A DNA stretch of 64,000 nt from RBG-16-64-43 sp964353865 (GTDB taxonomy: Bacteria > Chloroflexota > Anaerolineae > Anaerolineales > RBG-16-64-43). Positions 35,274 to 43,910 of this stretch are shown piece by piece. Where the stretch lies: assembly GCA_964353865.1 (NCBI GenBank), contig CAYGXJ010000004.1:1-64000 (forward strand), given 5' to 3'. Under the pieces are notes generated by a model that did not search any database, had not been told where the DNA came from, and saw nothing but the letters and a program-made list of their open reading frames with translations. A program made the position numbers and the translations under genes. Every line of letters starts with the position of its first letter. Within the stretch, counting starts at the first letter, position 1.

Positions 35274-35382
35274 GAGGGCGGGCGATTCCGCGCTCCTGAG
35301 GGCCGGGTGGGATGAGTCTTTCGCGAGGCCGGTCTTGGGTGGGCAGGTTGCGAATGCGGTAGGATTGGCCCCAGTCGCTCAT
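35274..35382 (-). pseudogene. radC: Displaced 5' end of radC in another reading frame
   Basis: On the minus strand ATG 35382, three bases after AAGGGGG, encodes MSDWGQSYRIRNLPTQDRP and then RERLI, the usual RadC N-terminus. At about 35300-35314 the frame must shift by one base to continue as LRSAESPALLVRVGARERS in the main frame. Either a real frameshift has broken the gene or there is a one-base sequencing or assembly error in a C/G-rich run. Confidence 0.75.
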
Positions 35383-35396
35383 CGTCCCCCTTTTGA

Positions 35397-36410
35397 ATGA
35401 GCGCAGGCGCCGCCGGGCTTGGGCAGAAACGCGCTGCGCGCAATTCTCACGTGGGGTCAGGCACACACCGATCGGGGTGGGTCTCGACAGGAGGGTCCGT
35501 CGCGCCGATTCGATCGCCTCGCAAGAACCCGCCGGCCGTGGTCGAGATCTATACCGATGGCTCGGCTTCCCCCAACCCAGGTCCGGGCGGCTGGGCCGCG
35601 GTCGTGGTCGAGGCGGGTCGGCGGCGAGATCTATCCGGGGGAGAGGCCCGCACGACCAACAACCGCATGGAGTTGCGCGCCGCGCTTGAGGCGCTGCAGG
35701 TGCTGCCGCGCTCGAAACAGATACGCGTGCACACCGACTCTCAGTATTTGCGTCTGGGGATTACCGAGTATCTTGCCTACTGGGAGCGCGCGGGCTGGAA
35801 GACGCGCGCCCGGCAGCCGGTGGCCAACCAGGATCTGTGGCAGGCATTGGTGGAAGCCCTCACGGGCCGCACGGTGACCTGGGTGTGGGTCCGCGGGCAT
35901 GCAGGCAACTCGCTTAATGAGGCAGCCGACAAGCTTGCACAGAAGGCCGCTTCGCGCTACCGGGAAACCCCCGCCCCAGCCCGCGCCCATGCCGGCGGAT
36001 GCAACGCCTACCTGGGAGCCTCGGCCTCGACCCTGCATGCGCGTTGGGCGGCCGTGCTGGAGTGCCACGGAGCCAAAACCGCCGTCTCGGGAGAAGCGTC
36101 CGGCTCGACGGCTAACGCGCTGATCTTGCATGCGGCGCTTTGCGCGCTGCGCCACTCGGCAAGCGATACGCCGCTGACGGTGCACGCCTCGGCGCGCTAC
36201 CTGGTGGATGGCGTCACGCACAGCCTGCGCCGCTGGCGCGCCAATGGCTGGCGTACGACCGCCGGCAGCGCAGTCCGGCATCGTGAACTGTGGGAGGCGA
36301 TTGCGCAATTGATCGCGAACAGAGAGGTGCGCTGGGTGTGGGAGGCGTCCTCATCCCTGCTTGAGGAAGCGGAGGCACTCGCCGCTGGCCGGCGGGGCAA
36401 GCGGCTTTGA
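35397..36410 (+). CDS. rnhA: Tandem RNase H: active domain plus a degenerate second copy
   Basis: The 337-residue protein has two RNase HI-fold domains. The first (about 48-185) keeps all four acidic metal ligands: Asp54 (YTDGS), Glu92 (NNRMELRA), Asp114 (HTDSQY) and Asp178 (NEAADKLA). It should therefore cut RNA in RNA-DNA hybrids. The second (about 202-330) aligns along its whole length, but the matching positions are Gly207, Ile243, Ser265 and a Glu, so it is almost certainly inactive and may bind nucleic acid or regulate. The first ~47 residues look non-homologous; GTG 35538 or 35451 may be the true start, because ATG 35397 lies only 14 bases from the divergent radC start and leaves no room for a promoter. 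Confidence 0.85.
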   Translation: MSAGAAGLGQKRAARNSHVGSGTHRSGWVSTGGSVAPIRSPRKNPPAVVEIYTDGSASPNPGPGGWAAVVVEAGRRRDLSGGEARTTNNRMELRAALEALQVLPRSKQIRVHTDSQYLRLGITEYLAYWERAGWKTRARQPVANQDLWQALVEALTGRTVTWVWVRGHAGNSLNEAADKLAQKAASRYRETPAPARAHAGGCNAYLGASASTLHARWAAVLECHGAKTAVSGEASGSTANALILHAALCALRHSASDTPLTVHASARYLVDGVTHSLRRWRANGWRTTAGSAVRHRELWEAIAQLIANREVRWVWEASSSLLEEAEALAAGRRGKRL

Positions 36411-36424
36411 GGCAGGATGATCCG

Positions 36425-37444
36425 TCAGCTCTCGCTCGCGGCCGGAGCGCGCTCCGGCGCGTCGTCGATCATATCGAGTATGGAAGTCAGCTCGCCTCGT
36501 TCAAAGAGCGCCCGGAACGTCTCCACCAGGAATGGATCCCACTGCGAGCCGGCGCCATCGCGCAACTTCAGCAGCGCTTCCTCCGCCGTGTGCGGCGTCG
36601 AGTAGGGGCGCCAGGTCGTCAGGGCGTCGAACGCATCGGCCACCGCCATCAGGCGTCCCTCGATCGGTATCTCGGTTCCCGTCAATCCGCGTGGATAGCC
36701 TGACCCGTCCCAGCGTTCGTGGTGCGCCAGGACGTAGGGGATGGCCGGGCGCAGGTGTTCCACCTGGTCCAGCATGTGAGCGCCATTCTCCGTGTGTTTG
36801 CGCATTAGCAGCCACTCGTCCTCGGTCAGCGGCCCCGTCTTGTTGAGCAGGGCGTCGGGGATCGATAGCTTGCCCAGGTCGTGCAGCAGCGAACCGAAGT
36901 CGAGAACCGCCAGCGCTTCGTCGTCCCAGTCCAAGGCGCGCGCCAACGCCAGGGCGTAACGCCGCACGCGTTCGACATGGCGGCCGGTGTATAGATCGCG
37001 CGCCTCAACCGCCTTGGCCAGGAGGATCACCGTCTGCAGGTGGGCTTCACGGGTTCCGGCCAAGTGCACCACGCGCCAGCGGTCGAGCCGCGCGCGCACG
37101 GCGTTGATCAACTCTTGCGCACCAAACGGTTTGGGGAGGAAGTCGTCGGCCCCCAGCTGGCGGGCCGTGTCCATGTCGGCCCGCGAGGAGCGGGCGCTGA
37201 CGAATAGGAAGGGCAGGGGTAACCCGGCTTGCTCCTTGCGCATCTGGTCGAGCATATGGAACCCGTCCATCTCGTCCATCATCACATCGGAGATGACCAG
37301 GTCCGGCGTTTGGCCGCGGAATCGTTCCAGGCCTTCCCGGCCGTTGTGGGCGGTCGTCACCTGGTAGCCCGCATCCTCCAGGATGAGGGCCATGCCTTCA
37401 ACCAGGCTGCTATCGTCCTCGACGATCAGGATGCGCGGCTTCAC
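36425..37444 (-). CDS. Response regulator with HD-GYP domain
   Basis: The 339-residue protein has a receiver domain (1-120; VEDD, phospho-Asp in LVISDVMMDEMDG, lysine in FLPKP). A metal-dependent phosphohydrolase domain of the HD-GYP type follows, with HDLGKLSIPD, the HHERWDGSGYPRGL signature, and VADAFDALTTWRPY. Such proteins usually hydrolyse cyclic di-GMP; no GGDEF partner occurs in this window. It starts at GTG 37444 after GAGGTGA, with a TATAAT box about 30 bases upstream. It converges on the RNase H gene with a 14-base gap. Confidence 0.92.
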   Translation of the reverse strand: MKPRILIVEDDSSLVEGMALILEDAGYQVTTAHNGREGLERFRGQTPDLVISDVMMDEMDGFHMLDQMRKEQAGLPLPFLFVSARSSRADMDTARQLGADDFLPKPFGAQELINAVRARLDRWRVVHLAGTREAHLQTVILLAKAVEARDLYTGRHVERVRRYALALARALDWDDEALAVLDFGSLLHDLGKLSIPDALLNKTGPLTEDEWLLMRKHTENGAHMLDQVEHLRPAIPYVLAHHERWDGSGYPRGLTGTEIPIEGRLMAVADAFDALTTWRPYSTPHTAEEALLKLRDGAGSQWDPFLVETFRALFERGELTSILDMIDDAPERAPAASES

Positions 37445-37475
37445 GCACTCACCTCAAAACGGAATGAGCCCTCCG

Positions 37476-37481
37476 ATTATA
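37476..37481 (-). promoter_or_regulatory. TATAAT -10 element of the HD-GYP regulator gene
   Basis: A perfect minus-strand TATAAT lies 31 bases before the GTG start. No good -35 is seen at normal spacing. Confidence 0.5.
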
Positions 37482-37521
37482 CAGCGGACGGCTCAGCCAA
37501 TCTGTGCGAAATGGTTGTCGG

Positions 37522-38706
37522 CTACTTGCGTTCGGCCAGCGGAGGGTAGGGCTCGCTTTCGGGCCCGACGTACACAAAGCGCGGCCGGAAGAGGCGGTTA
37601 TCTTGGCGCTGCTCCCAGGCATGCGCTACCCAACCGGCGCTGCGACCCACGGCGAACAACGGGGTGAACATGGAGGGGTCGATTCCCAGAGACGCCATGA
37701 CCACGCCCGAGAAAAAATCCACGTTGGGCCAGATGCCCTTCTGACCGAACTTCTCGACCATGGTCTTTTCGATTTTTTCGGCCATGACCTGCCAGCGCTC
37801 GGTGCCGGCGCGGCGGGTCACCTCGCGCGCGTAGCCCCGCAGGATGGTGGCACGCGGGTCCATCGTCCTATACACCCGATGGCCGAAGCCCATGATCTTC
37901 TTCTTCTGGGCCATGGCCTCGTCGAGCCAGGCCGCGACGCGCTCCGGGCGGCCGATGCTCTCGAGCATCTTCATCACCTGCTCGTTCGCCCCGCCGTGCA
38001 GCGGGCCCTTAAGTGCGGCGATCCCCGCGACCACGGCCGAGTACATGTCGGCCAGGGTGGATTGGACGACCAGTGCGGCGAAGGTGCTGGCATTGCCCTC
38101 ATGGTCAGCGTGCAACATCAGCAGCACGTCCATCAGGCGCGCTTCGAATTCGTCGGGCAGGCGGCCCATCATCATATAGAAGTAATCGGCGGCATGGCTG
38201 AGATCGCTGCGCGGATGCACGATTGGCTGGCCGCTCCGAACGCGCCCGATCGCCGCCGCAACAGTGGCCATCTTGGAGGTGATCGCGATCGCCTGTGCCG
38301 GATGGGTCTCGGGGGTGTCTTCTTCGGCATGCTCGTCGAAGACTGCCAGCGCCGAGATCGCCGTGCGCAGGACGGTCATCGGATGAACCCCGCGCCGGGC
38401 GGCATGATCGCGGACGAGGGCATAAACCTCCTCGGGGATCTCGCGATCCATCTGCATGCGCCCGGTGAACTGGGCCAGCTCGGGGGCCGCCGGCAGCCGG
38501 TCGTAGAGAAGGAGGAAGAGCACTTCTTCGAAAGTGGATTTCTCGGCCAACTCCTCAATCGGGTGTCCGTGGTAGACCAGGCGGCCGCCCAGGCCATCGA
38601 CGTAACTCTTGGTGCTCTCGGCCGCGATGACTCCCTCCAGGCCTTTGGAGAAACTGATTTCGCCGGGGCGGGCGATGAGTTTTATTTCTTCACTGTAGGT
38701 TGTCAT
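37522..38706 (-). CDS. gltA: Citrate synthase
   Basis: The 394-residue enzyme condenses oxaloacetate with acetyl-CoA and opens the citric acid cycle. SKGLEGVIAAES and DGLGGRLVYHGHPIEEL match the N-terminal lid region. The catalytic block is LKGPLHGGANEQVMKML with its His; MGFGHRVYRTMDPRA holds the second His and the oxaloacetate arginine, and PNVDFFSGVV holds the catalytic Asp. Length matches the short bacterial/archaeal type; a methylcitrate synthase role cannot be excluded by eye. It begins 51 bases after mdh on the same strand, and its ATG follows GGAG, so an mdh-gltA operon is likely. Confidence 0.94.
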   Translation of the reverse strand: MTTYSEEIKLIARPGEISFSKGLEGVIAAESTKSYVDGLGGRLVYHGHPIEELAEKSTFEEVLFLLLYDRLPAAPELAQFTGRMQMDREIPEEVYALVRDHAARRGVHPMTVLRTAISALAVFDEHAEEDTPETHPAQAIAITSKMATVAAAIGRVRSGQPIVHPRSDLSHAADYFYMMMGRLPDEFEARLMDVLLMLHADHEGNASTFAALVVQSTLADMYSAVVAGIAALKGPLHGGANEQVMKMLESIGRPERVAAWLDEAMAQKKKIMGFGHRVYRTMDPRATILRGYAREVTRRAGTERWQVMAEKIEKTMVEKFGQKGIWPNVDFFSGVVMASLGIDPSMFTPLFAVGRSAGWVAHAWEQRQDNRLFRPRFVYVGPESEPYPPLAERK

Positions 38707-38757
38707 GAGAAACTCCACTGCGAGATAGGGATAAGACCGGAAGGCCGGGCGGGGCTC

Positions 38758-39693
38758 TCAGGCGCTCAGCCGTTCGAGAGTGGCCAGGCTTTCGCGCACC
38801 AGCGCCGCCGAGATGGCCAGCGCCTGCTTTTCCGTTGCGTCCAGCGGGACTTCGACGACCCGCTCCACGCCCGAGCGGCCGAGCTGCGTCGGCACGCCAA
38901 AGTACATGTCGCGCAAGCCGTACTCACCCTCGAGCATCGCGGAACAGGGGAGGATGAGGTGCTTGTCCTTAAGGATGGCATCCACCATTTGGGCTACGGC
39001 GGCGGCCGGGGCGTAGTAGGCGCTGCCTGTCTTGAGCAGGTCAACGATCTCGCCCCCGCCTGTGCGCGTCCGGTCAACGATCGCCTGCAGACGGTCGGGG
39101 GCCAGCATCTCTAACAGCGGCACGCCCGCCACGTTGGAATGGCGCGTGAGCGGAACCATCTCGTCGCCGTGGCCGCCCATCACGTAAGTGTGGACGTTCT
39201 CGACGCTCACCCCGAGTTCCATGGCGACGAAGGCGCGCATGCGAGCCGAATCGAGAATGCCTGCCTGACCGACCACCCGCGCCTTGGGAAAGCCGCTACG
39301 TTTGTAGGCCAGATAAGCCATCGTGTCGAGCGGGTTGGTGAGCACCACCAAAATGGCCTTGGGCGAGTGGGGCACCGAGTTGTCGATCGCGCCGCGAACG
39401 ATGGCGGCGTTGATGGTCAAGAGGTCTTCGCGGCTCATGCCCGGCTTGCGCGTCGCCCCGGCCGTGATCACGATGATATCGGAGCCGGCCGTGTCAGCGT
39501 AGTCATTCGTTCCGCGTACGCTCACATCGCTCGAGATGATCGGCAGCGCCTCCTGCAGGTCGAGCGCCTTGCCCTGGGGCATGCCTTGCATGATGTCCAG
39601 GAGCACGATATCGCCCAGCTCCTGAGCCGCCAGCCAATGCGCGGTGGTCGAGCCGGTGAATCCCGCGCCGATAATTGTGATCTTGGGCCGCAT
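38758..39693 (-). CDS. mdh: Malate dehydrogenase (NAD)
   Basis: The 311-residue LDH/MDH-superfamily enzyme oxidises malate to oxaloacetate. IIGAGFTGSTTAHWLA is the nucleotide motif, and the Asp ending strand 2 (IVLLDI) points to NAD. TRKPGMSREDLL carries the arginine that favours malate over lactate. VVLTNPLDTMAYLAYK and the catalytic histidine in VMGGHGDEMVPL are present. The start ATG 39693 is preceded by AAGGAGG at good spacing. Downstream lies gltA, which uses its product. A 6-bp dyad (39740-39757) lies about 50 bases upstream of the start. Confidence 0.95.
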   Translation of the reverse strand: MRPKITIIGAGFTGSTTAHWLAAQELGDIVLLDIMQGMPQGKALDLQEALPIISSDVSVRGTNDYADTAGSDIIVITAGATRKPGMSREDLLTINAAIVRGAIDNSVPHSPKAILVVLTNPLDTMAYLAYKRSGFPKARVVGQAGILDSARMRAFVAMELGVSVENVHTYVMGGHGDEMVPLTRHSNVAGVPLLEMLAPDRLQAIVDRTRTGGGEIVDLLKTGSAYYAPAAAVAQMVDAILKDKHLILPCSAMLEGEYGLRDMYFGVPTQLGRSGVERVVEVPLDATEKQALAISAALVRESLATLERLSA

Positions 39694-39739
39694 GCAGGCC
39701 TCCTTCGCCGGGTGCTGTTCCAAGGTGGGATGATCTCGT

Positions 39740-39757
39740 GAGTAGAGGATGCTACTC
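39740..39757. promoter_or_regulatory. Dyad upstream of mdh-gltA, possible operator
   Basis: GAGTAG and CTACTC are perfect inverted arms six bases apart, with two further matching pairs outside a single mismatch. The position, about 50 bases before the mdh ATG, suits an operator in the leader or promoter. Confidence 0.4.
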
Positions 39758-39936
39758 TCGGGACGCGAGCGGGCACGAGCCGCCCCAGCTCGCAGTGATC
39801 GAGTTTATGACCGACACAACCTCACACGATGCATCGTCCAAGTCAGTGGGTCATGAAGCATCGACCCACGGGCGATCCTTCGCGACCACGCGCCGAAGAG
39901 CCCGCGCAGTTTACCACACGCTGCCCGCGTATCGAA

Positions 39937-39945
39937 TGCTATAAT
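39937..39945 (+). promoter_or_regulatory. Extended -10 promoter of dinG
   Basis: TGC followed by TATAAT, with a predicted start near 39952 and a leader of about 56 bases. Confidence 0.6.
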
Positions 39946-40007
39946 CGAACTCTTACTTCTTACCTCGGCCGGCCCACGGCCCTAGAAAGCCCGAGCGCGC
40001 TGCTCCC

Positions 40008-42806
40008 ATGAAGAACCTGAAATCGATTGCCTGTCTGGACCTGGAGACGACAGGCCTCAGTCCAGAACGCGACTCGGTCATTGAAATCGGCGTCGTGCTG
40101 TTTCGCGGCGAGCGCGTCGAGGGCGAGTGGAGCACGCTGGTCAACCCCGGGCACCCCATCCCGCGCGCCATCACCGACCTCACCGGGATCACAGACGCGA
40201 TGGTGGCCGAAGCGCCCCGTCTCGACCGGGCGCTCGCCAAATTGGAGTCGTTTGTCGGAGAACGGCCGATCCTCGGCCAGAGCATCGGTTTCGACCTGGG
40301 CTTTCTCCAACGCCATGGGCTGTTCAAGTTCAACCCGGCTTACGATACGTACGATCTGGCCGCGGTTCTCCTGCCCACGGCCCCGCGCTACAACCTGGGG
40401 GCGCTGGCCAGCGCCCTCGGGGTGATCTTGCCGGCCACCCACCGCGCCCTGGATGATGCCCGCGCCACTCGGGCCGTGTTCCTGCGGCTGCTCGAACTCG
40501 CGGCGGAACTGTCACTCGACCTATTGGCCGAACTGGTACGGCTCAGCCAGAATCTGGAATGGGGCGGCGGGCAGCCGCTGGAGGATGTCCTGGGCGAGCG
40601 CCTGCAGGCACACGAGGCGATCGGGCCGCTGACCCCACCCGCGCTCTTCAACCTCCCTGCGCTGCGGCCTTCCGAGTCACCGGACTTGTCGCCGGCCAGC
40701 GAACCCTCGCCTTTGACTATTGATGAGGTGGTGGCCACGCTCGACGCCGGCGGTGCACTCGCCTCGCGTTTCCCCGGCTACGAGCGGCGCACCCAGCAAC
40801 TGGAGATGACCGCCGCCGTCGCCCGCGCGCTGAGCGAAGGGCGGCACCTGCTGGTTGAAGCCGGCACGGGCACGGGCAAGAGCCTGGCCTATCTCGTTCC
40901 GGCAGTTCACTGGGCCGTGCGTAACGGCTTGCGGGTTGTCGTATCGACCAACACCATCAACTTGCAGGACCAGCTCATCCACAAAGACGTCCCCGACCTG
41001 CAAGCTGCGCTCAACCTCGATTTCCGCGCCGCCGTTCTGAAAGGCCGTGCCAACTACCTGTGCCCGCGCAAACTTGAGGTCGCGCGACGACGCGGCCCCG
41101 AGACGCCTGAAGAGATGCGCGTACTGGGAAAAACCTTGGTTTGGCTGCGGCAGACAACGACCGGCGACCGCGGCGAGCTCAATCTAAGCGGGCCGGCCGA
41201 ACGCATGGCGTGGGACCGTCTTTCGGCTCAGGATGAGCAGTGCACTCTCGAGACGTGTCAAACGCTCGGACATGGGACGTGTCCGTTCTACCGTGCGCGC
41301 GTGGCCGCGGAGAGCGCGCACGTGCTGATCGTGAATCACTCGCTGCTGGTGGCCGATATCGCCGCAGAGAACCGGGTGCTGCCCGAGTACGACTACCTGA
41401 TCGTAGATGAAGCCCATCATCTCGAGAGCGCAGCTACCGACGGGCTGGCCTTCCATCTTTCGCAGCCGGATTTCGATCGCGTGCTGCGCGAGCTTGGCGC
41501 CTCGCGCAGCGGCCTGCTGGGTGCGCTGGCCACGCTGGCGCGGCGATCTCCCGCCTGGGCCGGCGAAGTCGATCTGCACAGGCAGCTCGACCGCCTGGGC
41601 GAGGGCGGGGAACGCTGCCAGAGCGATGGGCGCACGCTGTTCGAGACGCTGCGGCGCTTCATCGATAATCAGCTCGAATCGCCCATCGGCGAATACGGCC
41701 TCGACTTCCGGTTGCTGCCGTCGACGCGCTCTCTCCCGGGGTGGGAGGAAGTGGAGATTGCGTGGGAAAACCTGCGCGGCGCACTCGACGAAGTGCGGCG
41801 GATCACCTCTGCCCTCGGCGATCGGATGACGGGAACCGCAGGCGGGGCCACTGAAGGGGATGACCTGGCCTCCGGCTTGCTCGGATGGGCGCGGCGGGCG
41901 CAGACTCTGATGAGCCAGATGAATCAGGTCTTCGCCGAACCCTCGCCGTTGATCATTAACTGGGTGGGAATTCAATCCGAGCGCCTGACGATGTCGCTGC
42001 ATGCCGCCCCGCTGCACGTGGGTCCACTTGTCGAGCGTCATCTCTGGCACCAGAAGGCGGCCATCATCATGACTTCGGCGACCCTTACCGCGGCGGGCGA
42101 GTTCGATTATCTGATCCAGCGCCTGAACGCCGATGAGGCCGATACCCTGGTCGTGGGCTCACCCTTCGATTATGAACACTCGGCGTTGGTCTATCTGGTG
42201 TCCGACATCCCTGAGCCCAACGATGCGCGCGGGTATCAGCGCGGAGTCGAGCAGGGGTTGATCGGGTTGTGCAAGGCCAGCCGCGGACGGGCACTGGTTC
42301 TGTTCACTTCTTATGCACAACTGCGCCAGACTCATCAGGCGATCGCTGCGCCGCTGGCGCGGGCGGGGGTCACCGTATTCGAGCAGGGCGAGGGCGCCTC
42401 GCGCCACTCATTGCTCGAATCCTTTCGCGCCAGCGATCAAGCCGTACTGCTCGGCACACGTTCCTTCTGGGAGGGTGTGGATGTTCCCGGTCAGGCGCTT
42501 TCGGTTGTGGCGATTGTACGCTTGCCGTTTTCCGTGCCAAGTGACCCGATCGTGGCGGCCCGCTCCGAAACCTTCGATGACTCGTTCTCGGAATACTCGC
42601 TGCCGGAGGCCATCCTGCGTTTCCGCCAGGGGTTCGGGCGGTTGATTCGCACGCGCACCGACCGCGGGCTGGCCGTCGTGTTCGATCGACGGATCCTCAC
42701 CAAATCCTACGGCCGCTATTTCACCAACTCGCTGCCGGACTGCAAGATCGAACAAGGCACACTGCGCGACTTGCCGCAACGCGCGCAGTTGTGGCTGGGC
42801 GAGTGA
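40008..42806 (+). CDS. dinG: DinG-type helicase with N-terminal 3'-5' exonuclease domain
   Basis: The 932-residue protein begins with a DnaQ-type exonuclease (about 1-165: CLDLETTGLSPE, FDLGFLQRHG, HRALDDARATRAV). The XPD/DinG-like superfamily 2 helicase follows. Walker A is AGTGTGKSLAYL (about 284-295), and four cysteines for an iron-sulfur cluster lie in NYLCPRK, EQCTLETC and GTCPF (about 350-425). The DEAH box is VDEAHHLE (about 466), and the C-terminal motif VI region is FRQGFGRLIRTRTDRG. The exonuclease-plus-DinG form is known from Firmicutes and others. It is expected to unwind DNA or RNA-DNA structures in repair. Confidence 0.95.
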   Translation: MKNLKSIACLDLETTGLSPERDSVIEIGVVLFRGERVEGEWSTLVNPGHPIPRAITDLTGITDAMVAEAPRLDRALAKLESFVGERPILGQSIGFDLGFLQRHGLFKFNPAYDTYDLAAVLLPTAPRYNLGALASALGVILPATHRALDDARATRAVFLRLLELAAELSLDLLAELVRLSQNLEWGGGQPLEDVLGERLQAHEAIGPLTPPALFNLPALRPSESPDLSPASEPSPLTIDEVVATLDAGGALASRFPGYERRTQQLEMTAAVARALSEGRHLLVEAGTGTGKSLAYLVPAVHWAVRNGLRVVVSTNTINLQDQLIHKDVPDLQAALNLDFRAAVLKGRANYLCPRKLEVARRRGPETPEEMRVLGKTLVWLRQTTTGDRGELNLSGPAERMAWDRLSAQDEQCTLETCQTLGHGTCPFYRARVAAESAHVLIVNHSLLVADIAAENRVLPEYDYLIVDEAHHLESAATDGLAFHLSQPDFDRVLRELGASRSGLLGALATLARRSPAWAGEVDLHRQLDRLGEGGERCQSDGRTLFETLRRFIDNQLESPIGEYGLDFRLLPSTRSLPGWEEVEIAWENLRGALDEVRRITSALGDRMTGTAGGATEGDDLASGLLGWARRAQTLMSQMNQVFAEPSPLIINWVGIQSERLTMSLHAAPLHVGPLVERHLWHQKAAIIMTSATLTAAGEFDYLIQRLNADEADTLVVGSPFDYEHSALVYLVSDIPEPNDARGYQRGVEQGLIGLCKASRGRALVLFTSYAQLRQTHQAIAAPLARAGVTVFEQGEGASRHSLLESFRASDQAVLLGTRSFWEGVDVPGQALSVVAIVRLPFSVPSDPIVAARSETFDDSFSEYSLPEAILRFRQGFGRLIRTRTDRGLAVVFDRRILTKSYGRYFTNSLPDCKIEQGTLRDLPQRAQLWLGE

Positions 42807-42861
42807 GGGTGATGCAGGTCGGTGGGATGGCCCTCAGCGGAGACGACAAACCAGGCATCCG

Positions 42862-43437
42862 ATGAGTGTCGTCAAGAACCGCTCGTGGCTGCGCACGACC
42901 TCATTCGCGGCTCTGGGCAGCGGATTGATGCTGCTGGCGGTGGCTGGAGCCGTAGGCCTCGGGCGCCTGTCCAGTTCACAAGAGCAGCCCTCGGCCGTAC
43001 CCATCGAAGCCGATTACCCTGCGCCGGAGTTGAGCTTTGTCGATCTCGCCGATCGGCGGGGGTCGCTTTCGGACTTCCGGGGCCAGGTGGTTCTGGTCAA
43101 CCTTTGGGCAACCTGGTGTCCGCCGTGTCTTGCGGAAATGCCGGTGCTTGCGGCGGCCGCCCGCGATCATGCCTCGCTAGGGTTGGTGGTGCTGGCCCTC
43201 AACCAAGGTGAATCGCGACCGGTGGTGAGCGACTTTGTCGAGCGCTCCGGTCTGGCATTGGTGGTTGGTCTCGACCCGCACGAGGAGGCGATGCGCCTGC
43301 TGCGCACCTCGGCGCTGCCTTCTTCTTACTTGGTGGATGCGCAGGGCCAGGTGCGCCTGGCGTGGTTCGGGGCTATCGACCGGGACCACCTGGAAGCCGC
43401 ATTGGCCCGCGTGGGGGATGTGGGAGGCGTACCGTGA
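42862..43437 (+). CDS. TlpA/ResA-like thiol-disulfide oxidoreductase
   Basis: The 191-residue protein has an N-terminal signal anchor (hydrophobic residues about 13-34) and a thioredoxin fold facing outside. The active site is WATWCPPCLAEMP (about residues 90-102), and the cis-proline loop lies in TSALPSSYLVDAQG. ResA/TlpA proteins reduce or oxidise cysteines of exported proteins, commonly in cytochrome c maturation; no such genes are seen nearby. The OsmC gene begins inside its stop codon (GTGA overlap), suggesting a joint redox role. Confidence 0.92.
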   Translation: MSVVKNRSWLRTTSFAALGSGLMLLAVAGAVGLGRLSSSQEQPSAVPIEADYPAPELSFVDLADRRGSLSDFRGQVVLVNLWATWCPPCLAEMPVLAAAARDHASLGLVVLALNQGESRPVVSDFVERSGLALVVGLDPHEEAMRLLRTSALPSSYLVDAQGQVRLAWFGAIDRDHLEAALARVGDVGGVP

Positions 43438-43862
43438 ATGCCGCCGCGCTGTGGAAGAGCGGTCTCTCGTTTGAAGGGACGGCCGATTCGGGGTTTCGCA
43501 TCCCGCTCGGGGCTGCCGCCGACGTGGGCGGCGCCGAGGACGGGTTCCGCCCCATGGAGCTCATGGCCCTCAGCTTGGCCGGGTGCACGGCGATGGACGT
43601 GATTTCCATTCTGCACAGGAAGCAGCAGGCGGTCACGGCCTTCGAGGTGCGGGTGGAGGGCCAGCGCGCCGCCGAACATCCGAAAGTCTTCACGCGCATG
43701 GTGATCGAATATCGCGTGCGCGGACAGGGCATCGACCCGCAGGCCGTACACCGGGCGGTGGCGCTCTCGCGGGACAAGTATTGCCCGGCCCAGGGTATGC
43801 TTGCCAAGCTCGTGCCGATCGAGCACCGCGTGCTCATCGAGCAGGATCCGCCGGGTGGCTAG
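43434..43862 (+). CDS. OsmC/Ohr-family peroxiredoxin-like protein
   Basis: The 142-residue protein starts at GTG 43434 after GGGAGG and overlaps the thioredoxin-like gene by four bases. It has the two redox cysteines of the OsmC fold, in SLAGCTAMDV (about residue 49) and KYCPAQGML (about residue 117). FRPMELMALSL is the conserved region before the first. Members reduce organic hydroperoxides with thiols. The YhfA-like subgroup is also possible. Pairing with a TlpA-like protein is suggestive, although that protein should act outside the membrane and this one inside. Confidence 0.9.
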   Translation: MNAAALWKSGLSFEGTADSGFRIPLGAAADVGGAEDGFRPMELMALSLAGCTAMDVISILHRKQQAVTAFEVRVEGQRAAEHPKVFTRMVIEYRVRGQGIDPQAVHRAVALSRDKYCPAQGMLAKLVPIEHRVLIEQDPPGG

Positions 43863-43910
43863 ATCGGCAGGGTGGGGTAGGCAAGGCGTGAATCCAAGGG
43901 ACTTCGTGCG

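Larger units (their letters stand above)
39694..40007. other. 314-base divergent intergenic region between mdh and dinG
   Basis: No convincing gene is seen. It holds the dinG extended -10 (39937-39945), a GAGTAG/CTACTC dyad at 39740-39757 close to mdh, and a GTGGGTC/GACCCAC hairpin at 39846-39869. A 68-codon open frame across part of it lacks any family resemblance. Confidence 0.7.

Noticed and set aside
39738..39944. A 68-codon open frame in the mdh-dinG intergenic region
   Set aside because: It lacks a ribosome site and family resemblance, and it ends in the dinG promoter region.
43434..43862. Reading the TlpA-OsmC pair as part of a cytochrome c maturation locus
   Set aside because: No ccm or res genes are nearby and the flanking genes are dinG and an epimerase-like protein, so only a general redox role can be supported.
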